Of a stretch of DNA of 64,000 bases, positions 23,964 through 36,502 are shown piece by piece (the first letter of the stretch is position 1; each line of letters starts with the position of its first letter). The stretch comes from Anaeramoeba flamelloides (taxonomy: Eukaryota; Metamonada; Anaeramoebidae). Made by a program: the position numbers and the translations under genes. The stretch covers positions 7,771,001-7,835,000 of the forward strand of contig JANTQA010000036.1 in NCBI GenBank assembly GCA_027625915.1. The letters are read 5' to 3'. Below the pieces are notes generated by a model, which was not told the origin of the DNA, searched no databases, and worked only from the letters and a program-made list of their open reading frames with translations.

Positions 23964-26900
23964 TTATTTGATTTGATTTTTTATTAAGCGAAAGAGGTTA
24001 GAGGCATCTCTAATTCTGGAAAATTCCAAACAAAATGTTTGCAATTCTGAAGACATACTTTGAATGTCAAGCTTTGAATTATTCATTAAGGATCTAATGA
24101 ATGCACAAACTAATCTAACATGTCTACTTTGAATATATTTGTCATTAATTTCGCTACAGGAAGAAATGCAATTTGAAACATATCTATTTAAAAAATCCTT
24201 GGGTAAATTTTTTATTCCGCTCGATAACTTATTGATTACTTCCATTGAATGTAAAGTCACCTTTGCGTTTAATAAGGAATGTAAATAAATGCTTTTGCTT
24301 TCTTCGTCTTGTAAAAACAGTTTTAAGATCTCAAAAGAAATTATTGGATTTTTTTCAACAAGATTTGTAATATTCTCTGAAGTGACTTTGCTGTCTTTTA
24401 AAATTTTTGGTTCGTTTTCAAGAATTACAATGATTTGCTATTAATGGTTCGAATTTAAAAAAATTAATTATTAAAAAAAAAATACAAAATTAATTTTAAT
24501 AAATATATTAAATGGATTATCAGATTTTATTAATTTTTGTAAATTTAGAATGTATTTACTAACCGAACCACTTTCGATTTGTTCTTTACAAAATTAAAAT
24601 TATTTCAATATGAAAAAAATGTTATGAAAATTAATAAAAAGAGTATTTGTTGATAAAATGGATTATCACAATACTGGCAATAAATTACGAAAACAATTTT
24701 ATGAAATTGTGATTAATCTAACTTTATGGCGAAAACACAAAAATCACGTGATAAAGGAAAATTATTGTTTCCAAATATAAAGTGGAAAAATCCCTTGACT
24801 TTTATAAACGCTTTTCATCTTTAAAAATGTTAGAAAAAATTTGAAAGGGTTATAAAATGCCTTCAAGTATTTGAAAGTTGTGTAAAGACATAAAAAACTT
24901 TTATCAAATGGAGGGAGTTTTTTTGAAGAAGAAAAAAAAATTTTTCATTTCATTTTTTTATTTATATTTTACAATATTAAAATTCTCAATGAATGGTAAT
25001 GATCAAACTAATAATAAGTCATCCATTTTAACAATGTACAGGAATATAAAATAGATGTGTTTTCTTAAAATGGATTTATTACCTTCACAAGTTAAATAAC
25101 CAAAAAGAAGAAAGTATAATTTTCATTCTTATTGGTGATCGATCAAACAAAAAACTCTAAACTCTAGTTTTGTTTTTTGTCAAACGCAAAGATAAGTTTA
25201 AAGCTAAAGAATAACAAAAAGAAAACAAACTTTCCAAAAAATCTTAATAATTGATGATAGTGTGAAAGGTTGTTGAGAAAGTTTTTGAAAAGTTGGCCAT
25301 CCCTTTTCGGCTTTCATAGAATATTGAAAATGTTTTAACCAGAGAACACATTCTTAAAAGACCATGCCTGAAGGGTTGGTTGTTTTAGAAGCTCATTATT
25401 CAACACAATTTACAACACCAAAATTAGCTGAGAAAATATTGATTTATCTTTAGTTATGATCATTTTTGAATGATGTAGGATCGATCGGTATGTCAACCAA
25501 ATTAAATTAAAACAAAATACAATAAAACTCTTGATCTTATCCTTGATTGGATCAAGTAATTAATTTCTTTTTTTTTTTTAAAGAATTAATTTTTTTTTTA
25601 CCTAATCTATTTTTTAATCAAAAAAATTATTCTTTTGAAAAATATCATTAAATTATCCTAAACCTAATCAACTATTATATTGGAATTAATTTTTAATCAA
25701 GTGATTATTTTTTTGAAATCTAAGCTAAAAAAAATGAAAAAAAATAACCTTTTTTCTCGTCATATTTATATTGGTTATTTCTAGAAAAAAAGATCTTTAT
25801 TTAATAATACTCAACTGATTATGAGTATTATTGAATTTTTTTCTTTTTTTTATTTTTTTAAGAAATAAATTGCTCAGTTCTTGGAAATGGTGTCTTATTA
25901 TTAAAAACAGAAGAGACAGGGGAATAGAAGAAATGTGAATTTTCTCTAGATCTTTTTTAACCAGTTATGTTTTTTATTTCAAAAAAATAGATTTTAAAAT
26001 GTGTTGTTATTAATGAGTGTTAGCTATTTTGAGAGTTTAAAAGGGATGAAGAAAATAACTTTTTAAAAAGTTTGAAATTTAGAAACAATTACTTTTTTAG
26101 TTGAGAGTATCTTATTTTAAAACAGTTTTAAAGAATACAAAAATTGGTCTAGCTTTAAAGATCGAAAAAGAATGAAAAACTACAAAGAATTTTTTTTTTT
26201 ATTTTTTGTGTTTTTAATTTTTTTCCAGAAGATCCATACTATTTCAACAAATAATAACTGGCGCAATTTGACTCATTGTTTCGACAACAAGCAAAATATT
26301 TTTCTTTCTGACAATATAAATATCACTCTCTCAAGAAAAATATATTGCTTATTATCTCAACTTCCTACAAATAACGACAGTTATCCATCAAGCTCAGCAA
26401 TTCTAAAATTCAGAACATTCGCTAACTACTTAAATAGATATTACTATGTAATTGATAAAAACACAAATCAATTTTGCCTTCTGTATTTAAAATATGAACA
26501 GAAAGAAACAATAGAAAATATAAATCATTTTTTATAGGTATACACCTTCTTATGAAAAAAATAGATTAATTTTTCTCAATAAATTAAAAGAAATAAATCT
26601 TAATGAATTGATTTTAAATTGGGATAGTTTGAAATTATTTACATTAATAAATAATCGTGAAATCTATGATTTTACGCTTAAATTTCTTTTCAGGAATTCA
26701 AGTATAAGGGCAACTAGAGTGTAATTTACACTTCTTCCGTAATACAAAAAATATTTGTTTTTTTTTTTCTAAAATTACGACATTATTGATGATTGCAATG
26801 TTGTCTAATATCGCCATTTTTCTCCAATTATAACGATTTTATAATGATAATTGAGAATTTTTCAACTTTATTGTGAATTGAAATTTGAAATCGAAAATAC

Positions 26901-29900
26901 TCTAATCAACTTTTTTAATTTTTTTTTCCTCTCCTTTTTCTGAGAAAAATAAGAATTCCTACAGCCGTTCCAACCCTACCGTGAAATTTGACAGACATAG
27001 AAATTGACTTTTTTGTCTCTGTTAAACACAAAAAAAAAAATCTTCTATTATACGCTATTACAGATTTTATGGTTTGATATAGTTTTTTTGAAAAAATTCT
27101 TATGTGATTCAAACTGAAAAAAAAATCTTGTTGTTTATGAAACAAATTCAAAAATCCAAAACAAAGATTCCCAAGAATGGAGATCCAATTTAGTAATTTC
27201 CTTAAAATGGTCCTGCCTTTTGATTTTTAGGTGTTTATATTTTGAAGATCCTAAAAAAAATTGAAAAATTTTTCTAAATTGTTGATCATAGATAAGGTTG
27301 AAGTGAAAAATTCAAATTTAAATTTTTTCTCTTTGAGAAATTTTTGCTCTCTTATAAAATTTCACGGTTTGTAATAGGCTATCACACGGCCATAAAATCC
27401 TGTTATAGAAATGAAAGTGTGAGATAGAAAATGAATTTTCTGCGTATCATAGATTTCACGGTAGGGTTGGAACGGCTGTATTAAAATTAATCAACTCTTC
27501 TGGTTTTTCATTCTTTTAAATTTGATTTTGTAATAAAAAAATTATGTTCTATCAAAATAAGATCTAAATTCATCGGGTCAAACCACACGAAAAAGATATA
27601 TTTAATATTCCAACGATTATACTAATAACAATTTAATAGATTGATAGAAATTAGATCTTAAAATTGTTAGTTTTCATCCCTTTCATTTATATATCGCATA
27701 TTCTTCATATCTTTACAATAATTTTCTATTGTTAATAAAATCTAGTCATTATTACAATAAATTGCATAAATTTATAAGCATTAAAAAAAAATGAAATTAA
27801 TTTACCTGTTGCTCTGGTTGAGAAAGTTGTGAAGTGAAAGCCTTTTTCATTAAATTCATAAATTGATCGTTGTTTGTTATAACATTTGAAATTGTTTGAT
27901 CCCAAAGTGGTAAAAGTGTTTCGTCTTCATAATCAATCCAAATTAACTTTTTTTTTGTTTTGTTGATTCATATTTTGTTTTTTTTTTTTTTAAGAAAAAA
28001 AATAAAATTTATTAAAAGAAAAATGGCAAGTATTGACATTTATTTTTTTTAATAATTATTTTACATTAATATTACTTATGATCGAAATAATTAAATCAAT
28101 TGGTATTATATTGAATTGAAACTAAATTCCAAAATTTTGGAATCTCTTTATTAGACATAATTCTATAAGTTTATATTCTTTTCATACAAATTTTGCAAAT
28201 TCTTTTTTTTATTCATTTTCTATTATCATTTTTTTGTAGTTTCTTCTAAAAATCGATTTTTATCAAAAAAACTCTAAAAATAGAGACATTATATTTACAC
28301 TTGTGCCAGGAAAGATAAAAGTTTGTTTTTATTGATTAAATATTGTATTTCAAATGGATTTTGTTGATTAAAAGAAAGATCACTTTTGTATAAATTACAA
28401 AACATGATTTTTAAGAAATTTTTTTTTAATTTTTCAACAAAAAAAGATCAAAACCATTTTCCAGTCAAAGGGTGCCGGTTGTGGTGAGCGAGTTACATGT
28501 GTTTAAAGTGTTTGAATGGATGTTTTGAAGAAAAATTTAATTTTTGAAATTTCAAAATTGACATCATTTTTGCTTTTTTTTTTTTTTTTTTTCTTTTTTT
28601 TTGATACGTAATTTATTTGTAAATTTTTTTTTTATTGCAAGATCGATAGCCAATTGATAAAAATGTGTTATTCTATTGTTATTGGAACAGTAAAAATGAT
28701 TGTAGAGAAATGGTATTGATTTCTATTGGAATTTTATTTGATCTTCAATCGAAGATCAAAATGATCCTTGTTGTTTTTCTCAATAGACCTCCCTAAGAAT
28801 CTGAGTTTTTCTATTTTTTTAAAAATCTATTGATTTTTTCGTTTTATTTCAGACAGATATCAACTATCCTTTGGTGTGTATTATTCTATTTATTTCTTAT
28901 TTGTTCTTCAAGGATTAATTATAAAAAATAATTACAATTTAAAAAAAATTTTAGTCCCCTTTGACTGAAACAAAGTTTAGGTAAGAGCAATTTCAATAAT
29001 TTCAAACCTATTATAAGCTATTTAAGGTCTTAAAAAGTATATACTTATTCAAAGATATTGAAATACCATTAAATTCCAACTTTGAAAATTATTATTTTTA
29101 TGCAAAAGTCCAAATAAGCAAAAACCATATTTATGTCTCAATTTTCTTATTTAGTAAGCTTTGTGAAATTCTTTTATTATTTTTTTTTCTACTCATCGTT
29201 GAGAAACAGGGTTGTGGAAAAATTGAAATAAAAATTTTCCTTTACTGTGATTTTACAATTCAGAAATGAAAATTTTTTGTTTCAAATACCCAAATATTTT
29301 ATAGTAGTGAAAAAAATACCGGGCATGAAAATAATCCCAGACAAAATTTTTAATTGTGAATATTAGTAAAATTGTTGTGTAATTTTTTTTATTTAAAATC
29401 AAATCCTTTTTTTTTAAGAATCAAACTTTGTAAATTATAACTCATCCAGTTATTAGAATGTTTATTAATGAAATCAAAGTTGTTCAAAACACCATTTGTT
29501 CAATCAGCCCAAAAAACAAGAATAAAAATTATAATTTTCCAAATCTTGAGTAAACCAATATAAAACTCAATTGTTTTTCAAAAAAAGTTGATCTGCTTTA
29601 TGCTATCAAACAATTACTTGAGTATTTCTTAAGATCACCTTACTTTAATGAACTTTGGGTAGGTTTATTACTTGAGTTCATAAAAAATTTGGTTATTTAT
29701 AAGAAGGATTTGATTTAAAATATTTGCAATTACACAACAATTTTCCTAATAGTCACAATTAAAAATCTTGTCTGGGATTTTTTTCACTACTATACTTCTT
29801 ATTTGTGAAAAAACCCCAAAGCTCTTTACAAAACCATTTGGTGTCTGTATTTTGAGAGATTGAATTTGGCTTTCTTCTTGAACTTTTGAGATAAAATTTG

Positions 29901-30948
29901 AATTCTTAAAATTTGGTTTTAACGGTATTAATCGGAAAATTACAGTATTGATAGACAAGAGAAATGAAAATTTCATAAAGTTTATCTTTCAACAAAAAGT
30001 AACTTTTAAATTCAAAGAACAGAGCGACCTTAAAAACGTTCAAATTGAATCTGGAAAAATGTCGGAAAGAGAAATTTCAATTAATTTCTAAAAGAAAAAG
30101 GAAAATCAAACTTCATTATCAAATGGCTTTAAGAGTGAAGGTGATGGCCTGACAAAGGAGGGTTTGAATTCGTTTGTTGTTAATTGGTATTGAAGTAAAT
30201 CATTCGTTGCCATTTTAGAACTAATAAGAATATTTTAAAAAGAATAAAAAAATAAAAGAAAAGAAAAACATTGTTTGTTTATTTGGAAAAAGAGGAAAAT
30301 AAATAATCAAAAAAAGAATGATTTGTTTTTTTTTTACCTTTTTTCGTTTTCTGGATCTGGTATTGAAGGACTGATTCCAATTTTATTTGTAAGTGAAATA
30401 TTTGCGTCAATTTGTGAAAATTTATTGGAGAGATCCTTTAAATTGATTTGAGAAGATTGTGGGTAAAACTTTTCAAGATCCCCAATATTTGTTAAATCCA
30501 GTTGGTTAGGGCTTACTTTAAATAAATCAGAATTTGGATCACTTAAACAAATGCTAACAAAGAATGATTCGTATTGGTTTTCATTATATTTGTGGTTATT
30601 TTGTGCAATGTTTATTAGCACAGGAAGGAATGGTGGGAAAATGGAATTATCTTTTTTTTTGTCCTGGTCAAGATTTTCATCTTTCTTGTTTTGTGATTTC
30701 TTTTCAAACTGAAACAAGGCTTCAGATGGTAGTAGTTTAAATAAGATAAAGAGTGAAATTATCCTTTCTGTTTTTTTTTTAAAAAAGCCTTCCCTGAGCA
30801 TGATCGTTAAAGAATAGCAAATTGAAAAGTGTTGTTCGCTTGTGAATGTTTGGATGACCTTTCTTCCAATTTGAAGAAAGGGTGTATATTCTTCTTGAAG
30901 TAATTGTTGAAGTTTGCTTAATTCGTCTAATTGAAGAAGAGTTGTCAT
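23964..30948 (-). CDS. CNOT11: CCR4-NOT complex subunit 11 (CNOT11), 4 exons
   Basis: Join 30338-30948, 30112-30220, 27806-27946, 23964-24437 (444 residues; human about 510). The ATG at 30948 starts MTTLLQLDELSKLQQLLQ. The C-terminal exon is unmistakable: TLHSMEVINKLSSG, RYVSNCISSCSEINDKYIQ, RHVRLVCAFIRSLM and FCLEFSRIRDASNLFRL match human CNOT11 nearly block for block. Exon 3 gives ISNVITNNDQFMNLMKKAFT; exon 2 gives FKPSFVRPSPSL (human FRPEFIRPPPPL). Phases agree at every junction. Donors are GTAAAA, GTTTGA and GTAAAT. CNOT11 docks with CNOT10 on the N-terminus of CNOT1 in the cytoplasmic deadenylase. The human N-terminal Gly/Ser-rich tail is absent. Intron 2 (2.2 kb) and intron 3 (3.4 kb) carry repeats and a candidate nested gene. 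Confidence 0.93.
26172..26724 (+). CDS. Hypothetical secreted protein nested in CNOT11 intron 3, 2 exons
   Basis: Proposed join 26172-26482 and 26538-26724 (165 residues). It starts MKNYKEFFFLFFVFLIFFQ, a strong signal peptide, followed by a mature part with three cysteines (THCFDN, KIYCLL, NQFCLL). A 55-bp intron (GTATTT to TTTATAG) joins the frames in phase; without it the first frame stops at 26537. Exon 2 then reads YTPSYEKNRLIFLNKLKEIN and ends at TAA 26722-26724. I recognise no family. It lies on the opposite strand to its host gene, whose transcript would be antisense to it. It could instead be an old gene fragment. Confidence 0.5.
26962..27478. mobile_element. TA-flanked MITE M3 (517 bp) in CNOT11 intron 3
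   Basis: TA on both sides with perfect 26-bp terminal inverted repeats; the outer part reads CAGCCGTTCCAACCCTACCG. An internal segment (27368-27410) is partly inverted against 27045-27085. The intact ends suggest a young insertion. The TA duplication points to Tc1/mariner mobilisation. Confidence 0.88.
28450..28920 (+). repeat. Repeat family T, copy 2 (CNOT11 intron 2)
   Basis: Direct repeat of 15036-15513, with the same internal landmarks TTATTGCAAGATCGATAG and TTATTTGATCTTCAATCG. Non-coding. Confidence 0.8.
29297..29800. repeat. Foldback element (~0.5 kb) in CNOT11 intron 2
   Basis: Arms at 29297-29407 and 29707-29800 are inverted copies, sharing TAGTAGTGAAAAAAAT, AATCCCAGACAAAATTTT and TTGTTGTGTAATT. 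The central 300 bp is unique in this window. Confidence 0.75.
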
Positions 30949-31301
30949 CAAGTGCTGATTAAGAAACAAATGGGGTTGAAGAAACAAAATGTAAAAAAAT
31001 ATCTATGATTTCATAAAGAAGTTTACAAAAAATCTGAGAACTTTAACAAAGCCTGTACAGAATTTTAAAACCTTCCAATTAATTTCCAAGACTTTAAAAG
31101 TGTGCAAAGCATTGTAGAAAAGAGAGATTTTTTTACAGTATATTTTGAAAATTTGATTTGAGTTAATTGGTTTGCGTAGAATTTCAATACCACTTAAGAA
31201 AATTTTGTTAAAGTGTTAGGAAATTATTTAAAAGATTTTTTTCAGAGTACATGACAAGAAAAAATTTGGATAATATGAAAAACAAAAACAGGGTGAATAT
31301 A
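30949..31301. promoter_or_regulatory. Upstream region of CNOT11
   Basis: Directly 5' of the CNOT11 ATG. I see no recognisable promoter motif in this AT background. Confidence 0.3.
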
Positions 31302-31629
31302 AACTCACTTGCACTCAAAGTAGCTTAGCAAAAAATGAAAAATTCACTTTATTTTTAAGAATCAACCAAACTTAGATTCTTTAGAAATACAAAAAATAAT
31401 AAACTTCATATTAATGGCGATAATCATTAAAGAAAAGCCTGAATAAAACATAAATTTCAAAAAAAAAATGTTAAAAATTCTTTGGACCCTTTTCATTGGT
31501 ATGTCAAGTGTAAAATTCTCATTGTCTTTTGGAAATTAAAATTGTTGTTAATAAGATTTTTTACCTAAAACTTATTAATTTTATAAGAAAATATAAAGCC
31601 TCACCTTTCTAAATGTTGATTTGGAGTTT
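31302..31629 (+). mobile_element. Repeat family U, copy 1 (328 bp)
   Basis: Matches 55837-56169 across its length, for example TAGAAATACAAAAAATAATAA and TAATCATTAAAGAAAAGCCT. The ends form short inverted repeats (AAACTC at the start, GGAGTTT at the end), so this is probably a small DNA-transposon derivative. Confidence 0.75.
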
Positions 31630-31655
31630 CAAATAGTTTTTTCAAATTGACTTTT

Positions 31656-32876
31656 TAAAAAAAAAAAAAAAAAAAAAAAACAAAAAGTAAAAATTATAAA
31701 AAAAAAATTTTATAAATAAAAAAAAATGATTTTGATCTAAAAATTGAAAAGTTATTTTGAGACAAATAATGTATTAAACTCATAGAACATGTTGAATTTC
31801 TTTAATAAAACTGGACCCCTTTGACTGGAGAAGAGTTTACAAAATCAGAAGTGAATTTTTTTTTTGTTTTAATTAAATTAGAAAAAGTTCAAGAATTTAT
31901 TGTAATTTTAGAGATAAATATTTAAACAATATCCCTATTAGAATAATGAATAAGAACTTAATATTTTTCAAATATTTATCTTTAAAATAGCAATATAGAC
32001 AAAATCATTACTAATATTTTTAATTGGTCAAAAAAATAAATTTTCAAGGGTTTTTGCAATTCTAGGCTGGGTATTTGACATTGAATTCGATGTTTTTTTG
32101 GAGAATTTTTCTATATAAACATTATACTTTTATTAATGATACATAAAACCCAATTTTGCATATATTAATTTTAAAAAGATATATTCTTCAATAGAATGAT
32201 TATTACATATATAAAAAGCGATTTCCTAGATTTTTATGTTTTATTGAGAAAATTGTGATTTTCTCAGAAACAGTGATACTTTTTGAGTATGCACACTAGC
32301 CCAAGGAAACTGGACAGTAGAAAGGTTAATAAAAAAATCACAATTTTATAAAAAAAAAAAAAAAGCATGAAAAATCATCAAATCATTTTTGCATATGTGT
32401 AACAAATAAATGTTTAACATTACTGATATTTTATTTTGAAATTTGTATCATATTTCTTTATTACATCAATTTTCGATTTTTATTTTATTTTATTTTATTT
32501 TTATTTTTTTGAGTATTATTGTGTAATTTAATAATAAAAACTCATTTGCAAACAAAATTACACGCCTCTCAAATCACTAATACCATTGAATAAGATTGTT
32601 AATAATATAATTATTCATTGATGATTTTCATTATAATTATTCATTTTTTCATTTATTGTTTTTTTATTTATAGGTATTGAACAGTTGGAAAATGAAAAAT
32701 CAAGATAAGAAGAAAACAATTGGGAAATAATCTACCAGTATAAAAAGAAAACAGTTGAAGTTTGATTTAGAATGAGTTATAACTAGGAATTTTGAAAGGC
32801 CATTATTGGATTGATGTATGTAACATAGAAAAAAGAAATTAAAGGAAAAAAAAAAAAAAAAAAAAAAAAAAAAACA
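31656..32876. other. Intergenic with two long poly-A tracts
   Basis: Runs of roughly 26 and 30 A residues end at about 31680 and 32876. The second follows less A-rich sequence (32660-32840) and could be the tail of a retroposed transcript, though I could not find flanking duplications or a source. Confidence 0.4.
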
Positions 32877-33299
32877 ATTCCAACAAAATACCCAAGTGGG
32901 TTGTTACTAAATACTAAAAATGAGACTTTAAAGAAAAAAGGTTTGACATGTAAAGAGTAATCAATAAAATATAAAGAACTTTTTGAGAATTCACCTTGGT
33001 CAACGATTTTTAATGATTTTGTATTTTTTTTTTCTTTACAATTTACAAAACGAGATTTCTTATCTCAAATAAAGGGGCACATCAATTTTTTAAATTATTT
33101 AATTTAAATATTTATTGTTTTGTTCTGGCGGGTTTTAAAGATTCATTTGAGTGTTTTTTTTTTTAGGTTTTAAAGAGTTTCTTATATTTTAGAATAATAC
33201 TATAATTAATCATATTCATATATGGATAATTCTTATAAATTTATCTACTCTTTTATTTGATAAAGAGTTTATTAACCTTTTTATATAAAAGAATTTTTA

Positions 33300-33480
33300 T
33301 TCAAATAAAAAAGTAAAAAAAAACTATCGAAAATTTATTAAAAGTTTTTGTTTATTTCAAAAGGTAAAAAAAAAAAAAAAAAACCTAGAACACTTCACAT
33401 ATAAAATAGAAACCCACAAAAAAATCTAGAACACTTCACAAATAACTAGAAAACTCAAGTTAACCGAACAACACTTCCAA
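33300..33480. repeat. Hairpin-array family K, fragment
   Basis: Shares CCTAGAACACTTCACA and AACTCAAG blocks with 8960-9040, next to an inverted AAAAGTAAAAAAAA/TTTATTTCAAAAGGT pair. Truncated. Confidence 0.6.
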
Positions 33481-34159
33481 AGTGTAGAATTCAAAAACTC
33501 ATTCTATGTGTATTTATATATATTTTTTTTAGTTCAATAATATCTTTTAAATTCCAATTGATTTTATTATTTATTCTTTGGTTAAACTTTATTAATTTTA
33601 ATATATTAGATAGAGATTATTTTTTTATTTATTTTTGAATTTAAATATCTTTTTATTGACTGAAATCATCATTTTTTCAATTACAAATTCTGTTTTGTAA
33701 ATATGAATTGGTATATTTCTTTTTATTTTACATATTCCAGTGATACATGAATAAATCCAAGAATTTAAATAATTTAAAGTTTTCATTTCAGAATATAATA
33801 TTTCTAACCCCATGTCAATTTGCTTATTATCAAAGGTTTAAATAATTTATTTTATAAACTATTATTCATAGAGTTGTTATTGGATAGTTGGTTAAAGTTA
33901 TATGTCTCTTTTGATTATTTTAATTTATAGAATATATGAGAAATTTTATCTAAATAAATACTTAAATATTTAATTTAAAAAAAAATAATAATAAGTTATT
34001 TGACTTTAATCCCTGTAAAGAAATAATGAAATGAGCAATAAAATTTTTTAATCATCTGAAAATCAAGATAATCAAAGAATTCTTGAAAAAAAAAATAAAA
34101 AAAAACAAATTAAAGTTGAAATTTTTGTTAGTTATTAAAGAAATTTAAAATCTTATGGT

Positions 34160-34220
34160 AAAATCGTAGAGATTAATCCGTTCTTTTGAATTCTGAAAAA
34201 CTGGGGCGCTGCTTTCTTGA
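34160..34220. repeat. Hairpin-array family K, short remnant
   Basis: TTCTTTTGAATTCTGAAAAA followed by CTGGGGCGCT resembles one half of a K hairpin plus its linker. Confidence 0.45.
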
Positions 34221-34969
34221 TTTTTTTGGTTATTTCTAAAGAAATTGTATAATAAAACAAAAACAAAAATATTATAAAATTTAATATATCTTGACTTGTG
34301 GTTATCTGTTTTGTTCAATAACTCTATAGATTTATCAAATAAACGAAAATTTAAAAAAAAAAAAAAAAAACAAGAGGATACTTTTCAGAATTCAAGACAA
34401 GTAAACAAAATCTTGGAATGTGTTGGATTCTTTTAAACTCTGAGAAAGATGAGAGCATATCGTTACCAATTTTTTTATTTTGTCATACAAATAATATTTT
34501 TATTTAATTATTGATATTTTAATTATTCATCTCCATCTATTTTTTTTTAATGATAATTTTTCTTTAATTGCAATACTCTCTCCAGAAATAAATAAATAAT
34601 CATTAATATTACCAAAAGTTCGAAGCTTATATTAAGTTTTTCACAATTAATTGAATTTCTTTAAATGGTTTTTTTTTTCTTAAAATTGGATTTTAGTTAA
34701 AAAAAGAACATGAATTAATATATATTTAAGTATAATAAAACAATCATAAAACAGTCTTGAAAAATATTCAAAAAATTTAAACTATTAAAATATCTTAAGG
34801 GGGTAGCCACAGTTAATGAAAAATTTTCACTTTTTTGCAATTTTGAAAAAGATCAGAAAATAACATTTCTTACTTTGGTTGTACTCATTGATTTTTATTA
34901 TTTAAATTACTACATTAATTAGATTTTTTAAATTTTTTTTTCAAATTCTTAAAGAAATTGCCACAACAA

Positions 34970-35060
34970 AATATTGAGTTGGATTGAATAAAATAGTGTT
35001 TCAAATGTTGAATAACTTATCGTTTATCCTTATCTCAACATTATATTGTGGCAATTTACT
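34970..35060. repeat. Imperfect hairpin with ~25-bp arms
   Basis: The arm AATTGCCACAACAAAATATTG is answered by CAACATTATATTGTGGCAAT about 50 bp later, with a slightly less A-rich loop. Confidence 0.6.
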
Positions 35061-35379
35061 TTTTTCATTTTTATTTTTTCATCATTTTTGAATTTTTTTA
35101 ATTATGACAACAAAAAGCAATTAAAAAGATTTTTTATCAGTGACATTTGGATTAAATGGATTTTGTTTAAAAAGAAAAACAACATTAAAATCGAGAGAAT
35201 CATAAAATAAAACATGAATGGGGCACAAATGGCTAGAAGAATTCCAAAAAAATAATAATTATCACAAAACATAACTTGTTAAGTTTTTAAAATGTTAGAT
35301 TTGGTGGAATTGGAGAAGTGAATATGATTATATTTTTTCCAATTTTAAACCATAAAATAGCTAATTGTTTTATTCTAAG

Positions 35380-35940
35380 AATCTAAAATTATCTTCTCCC
35401 AAAAAAAAAATCAACCCCATTCTAAAAATTTGGGCACATCTAAAATCAAAAATACAAAAACAAAAACTTAATCTATTATATTTCCAAACAGAAGATAAAA
35501 TCACATTGAAGTTATCAATTATTAATGTTTTTATAAGTAATCCTTTTCATCCAAATAAAAGAAAACAATATAAAATAAAAAATAAAAATCATTGTGTCCA
35601 AAATACTGAAACCAGCGGAACCAAAAATGTATTGGTAAATTTGTTGAAATTTCACCAACAATTGTTGATCGATCAAATGATAAGATACCATCTACCAATT
35701 TTATGTATTTTTTTCAATTTAAGAAACTCAACCCTAACATTCTATCAACCATTAGAAAAAAAATCCCAGATCTAACGAAACAGATTTCGTAACTCGAAAA
35801 AAAAACGAAATGAAAATAAAACAAAAAAGACAAAAAAAGAAATAGTTTGTAAAATCAAATAATATTTTCAAATTGAATGTAAAGTGCGGTATTGTTATTC
35901 TTTCGACTGTTTAAAATGTATCCAAAATTTTGGACTTAAG
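35380..35940 (+). repeat. Repeat family R, long copy
   Basis: It runs from AACCCCATTCTAAAAATTTG to GTCCAAAATTTTGGACTT. It contains a 136-codon open frame (35365-35775) that is not conserved in the other copies, so I do not call it a gene. Confidence 0.8.
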
Positions 35941-36502
35941 TTTATTTGAATAAAAAAAAAAAAAATCAAAACTATTTTATCAATTTATTCTCTTTTTTTT
36001 TATTATTGGTGAACATTACTAAAAAAAAAATATCAAATAATTTTTTAAAAAAAATTTTTACAGAATCTATGATCACACGCCACTAAAATAAAATACTCTT
36101 ATCTCATCTCTCTCAAATTTTTATGACGTCTTATGGTGTAGCTACTCCCTTAATGCTCAATTACAATTCACAAAATCATATGTAAAAAAATAATTTTGTT
36201 TGTTGATTCATCTATTCTAAAAAAAAAAAAATGAATAAACATAATTAAAAATTCTATAATATTTTGTTTATTTTTATTTAGGTTTTCCAATATGAATTTT
36301 AAAAATTTCTAAAAAAAAAAAAAATATTTTTTGAATAAAGTGAAAAGATAAAAATATCTAAAGAGAGAGAACAAAGAAAAGGATAATTATAAAGTTTTGA
36401 GAAATAATAATAAAGTGTTAAAAAAATTATCAAAAAAAAATATAAATATATATAGATGGATCGATATGTGAAATATTAAATATGTTAACAAAATTTGTCA
36501 AA

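Larger units (their letters stand above)
34795..36153. mobile_element. TTAA-flanked element P2 (1.36 kb), nonautonomous
   Basis: TTAA at 34795-34798 and 36150-36153 bounds inverted ends GGGGGTAGCCACA and GGGAGTAGCTACA (11 of 13 identical). It contains a hairpin at 34970-35060 and a family R copy at 35380-35940. No transposase frame is visible. The short inverted match and TTAA flanks could still be coincidence. Confidence 0.5.

Noticed and set aside
32660-32876. SINE or retrocopy ending in a 30-A tail
   Set aside because: No target duplication, internal promoter or second copy visible. Long A tracts are common in this sequence.
35365-35775. 136-codon plus-strand frame
   Set aside because: It lies inside repeat family R, and the frame is not kept in the other copies.
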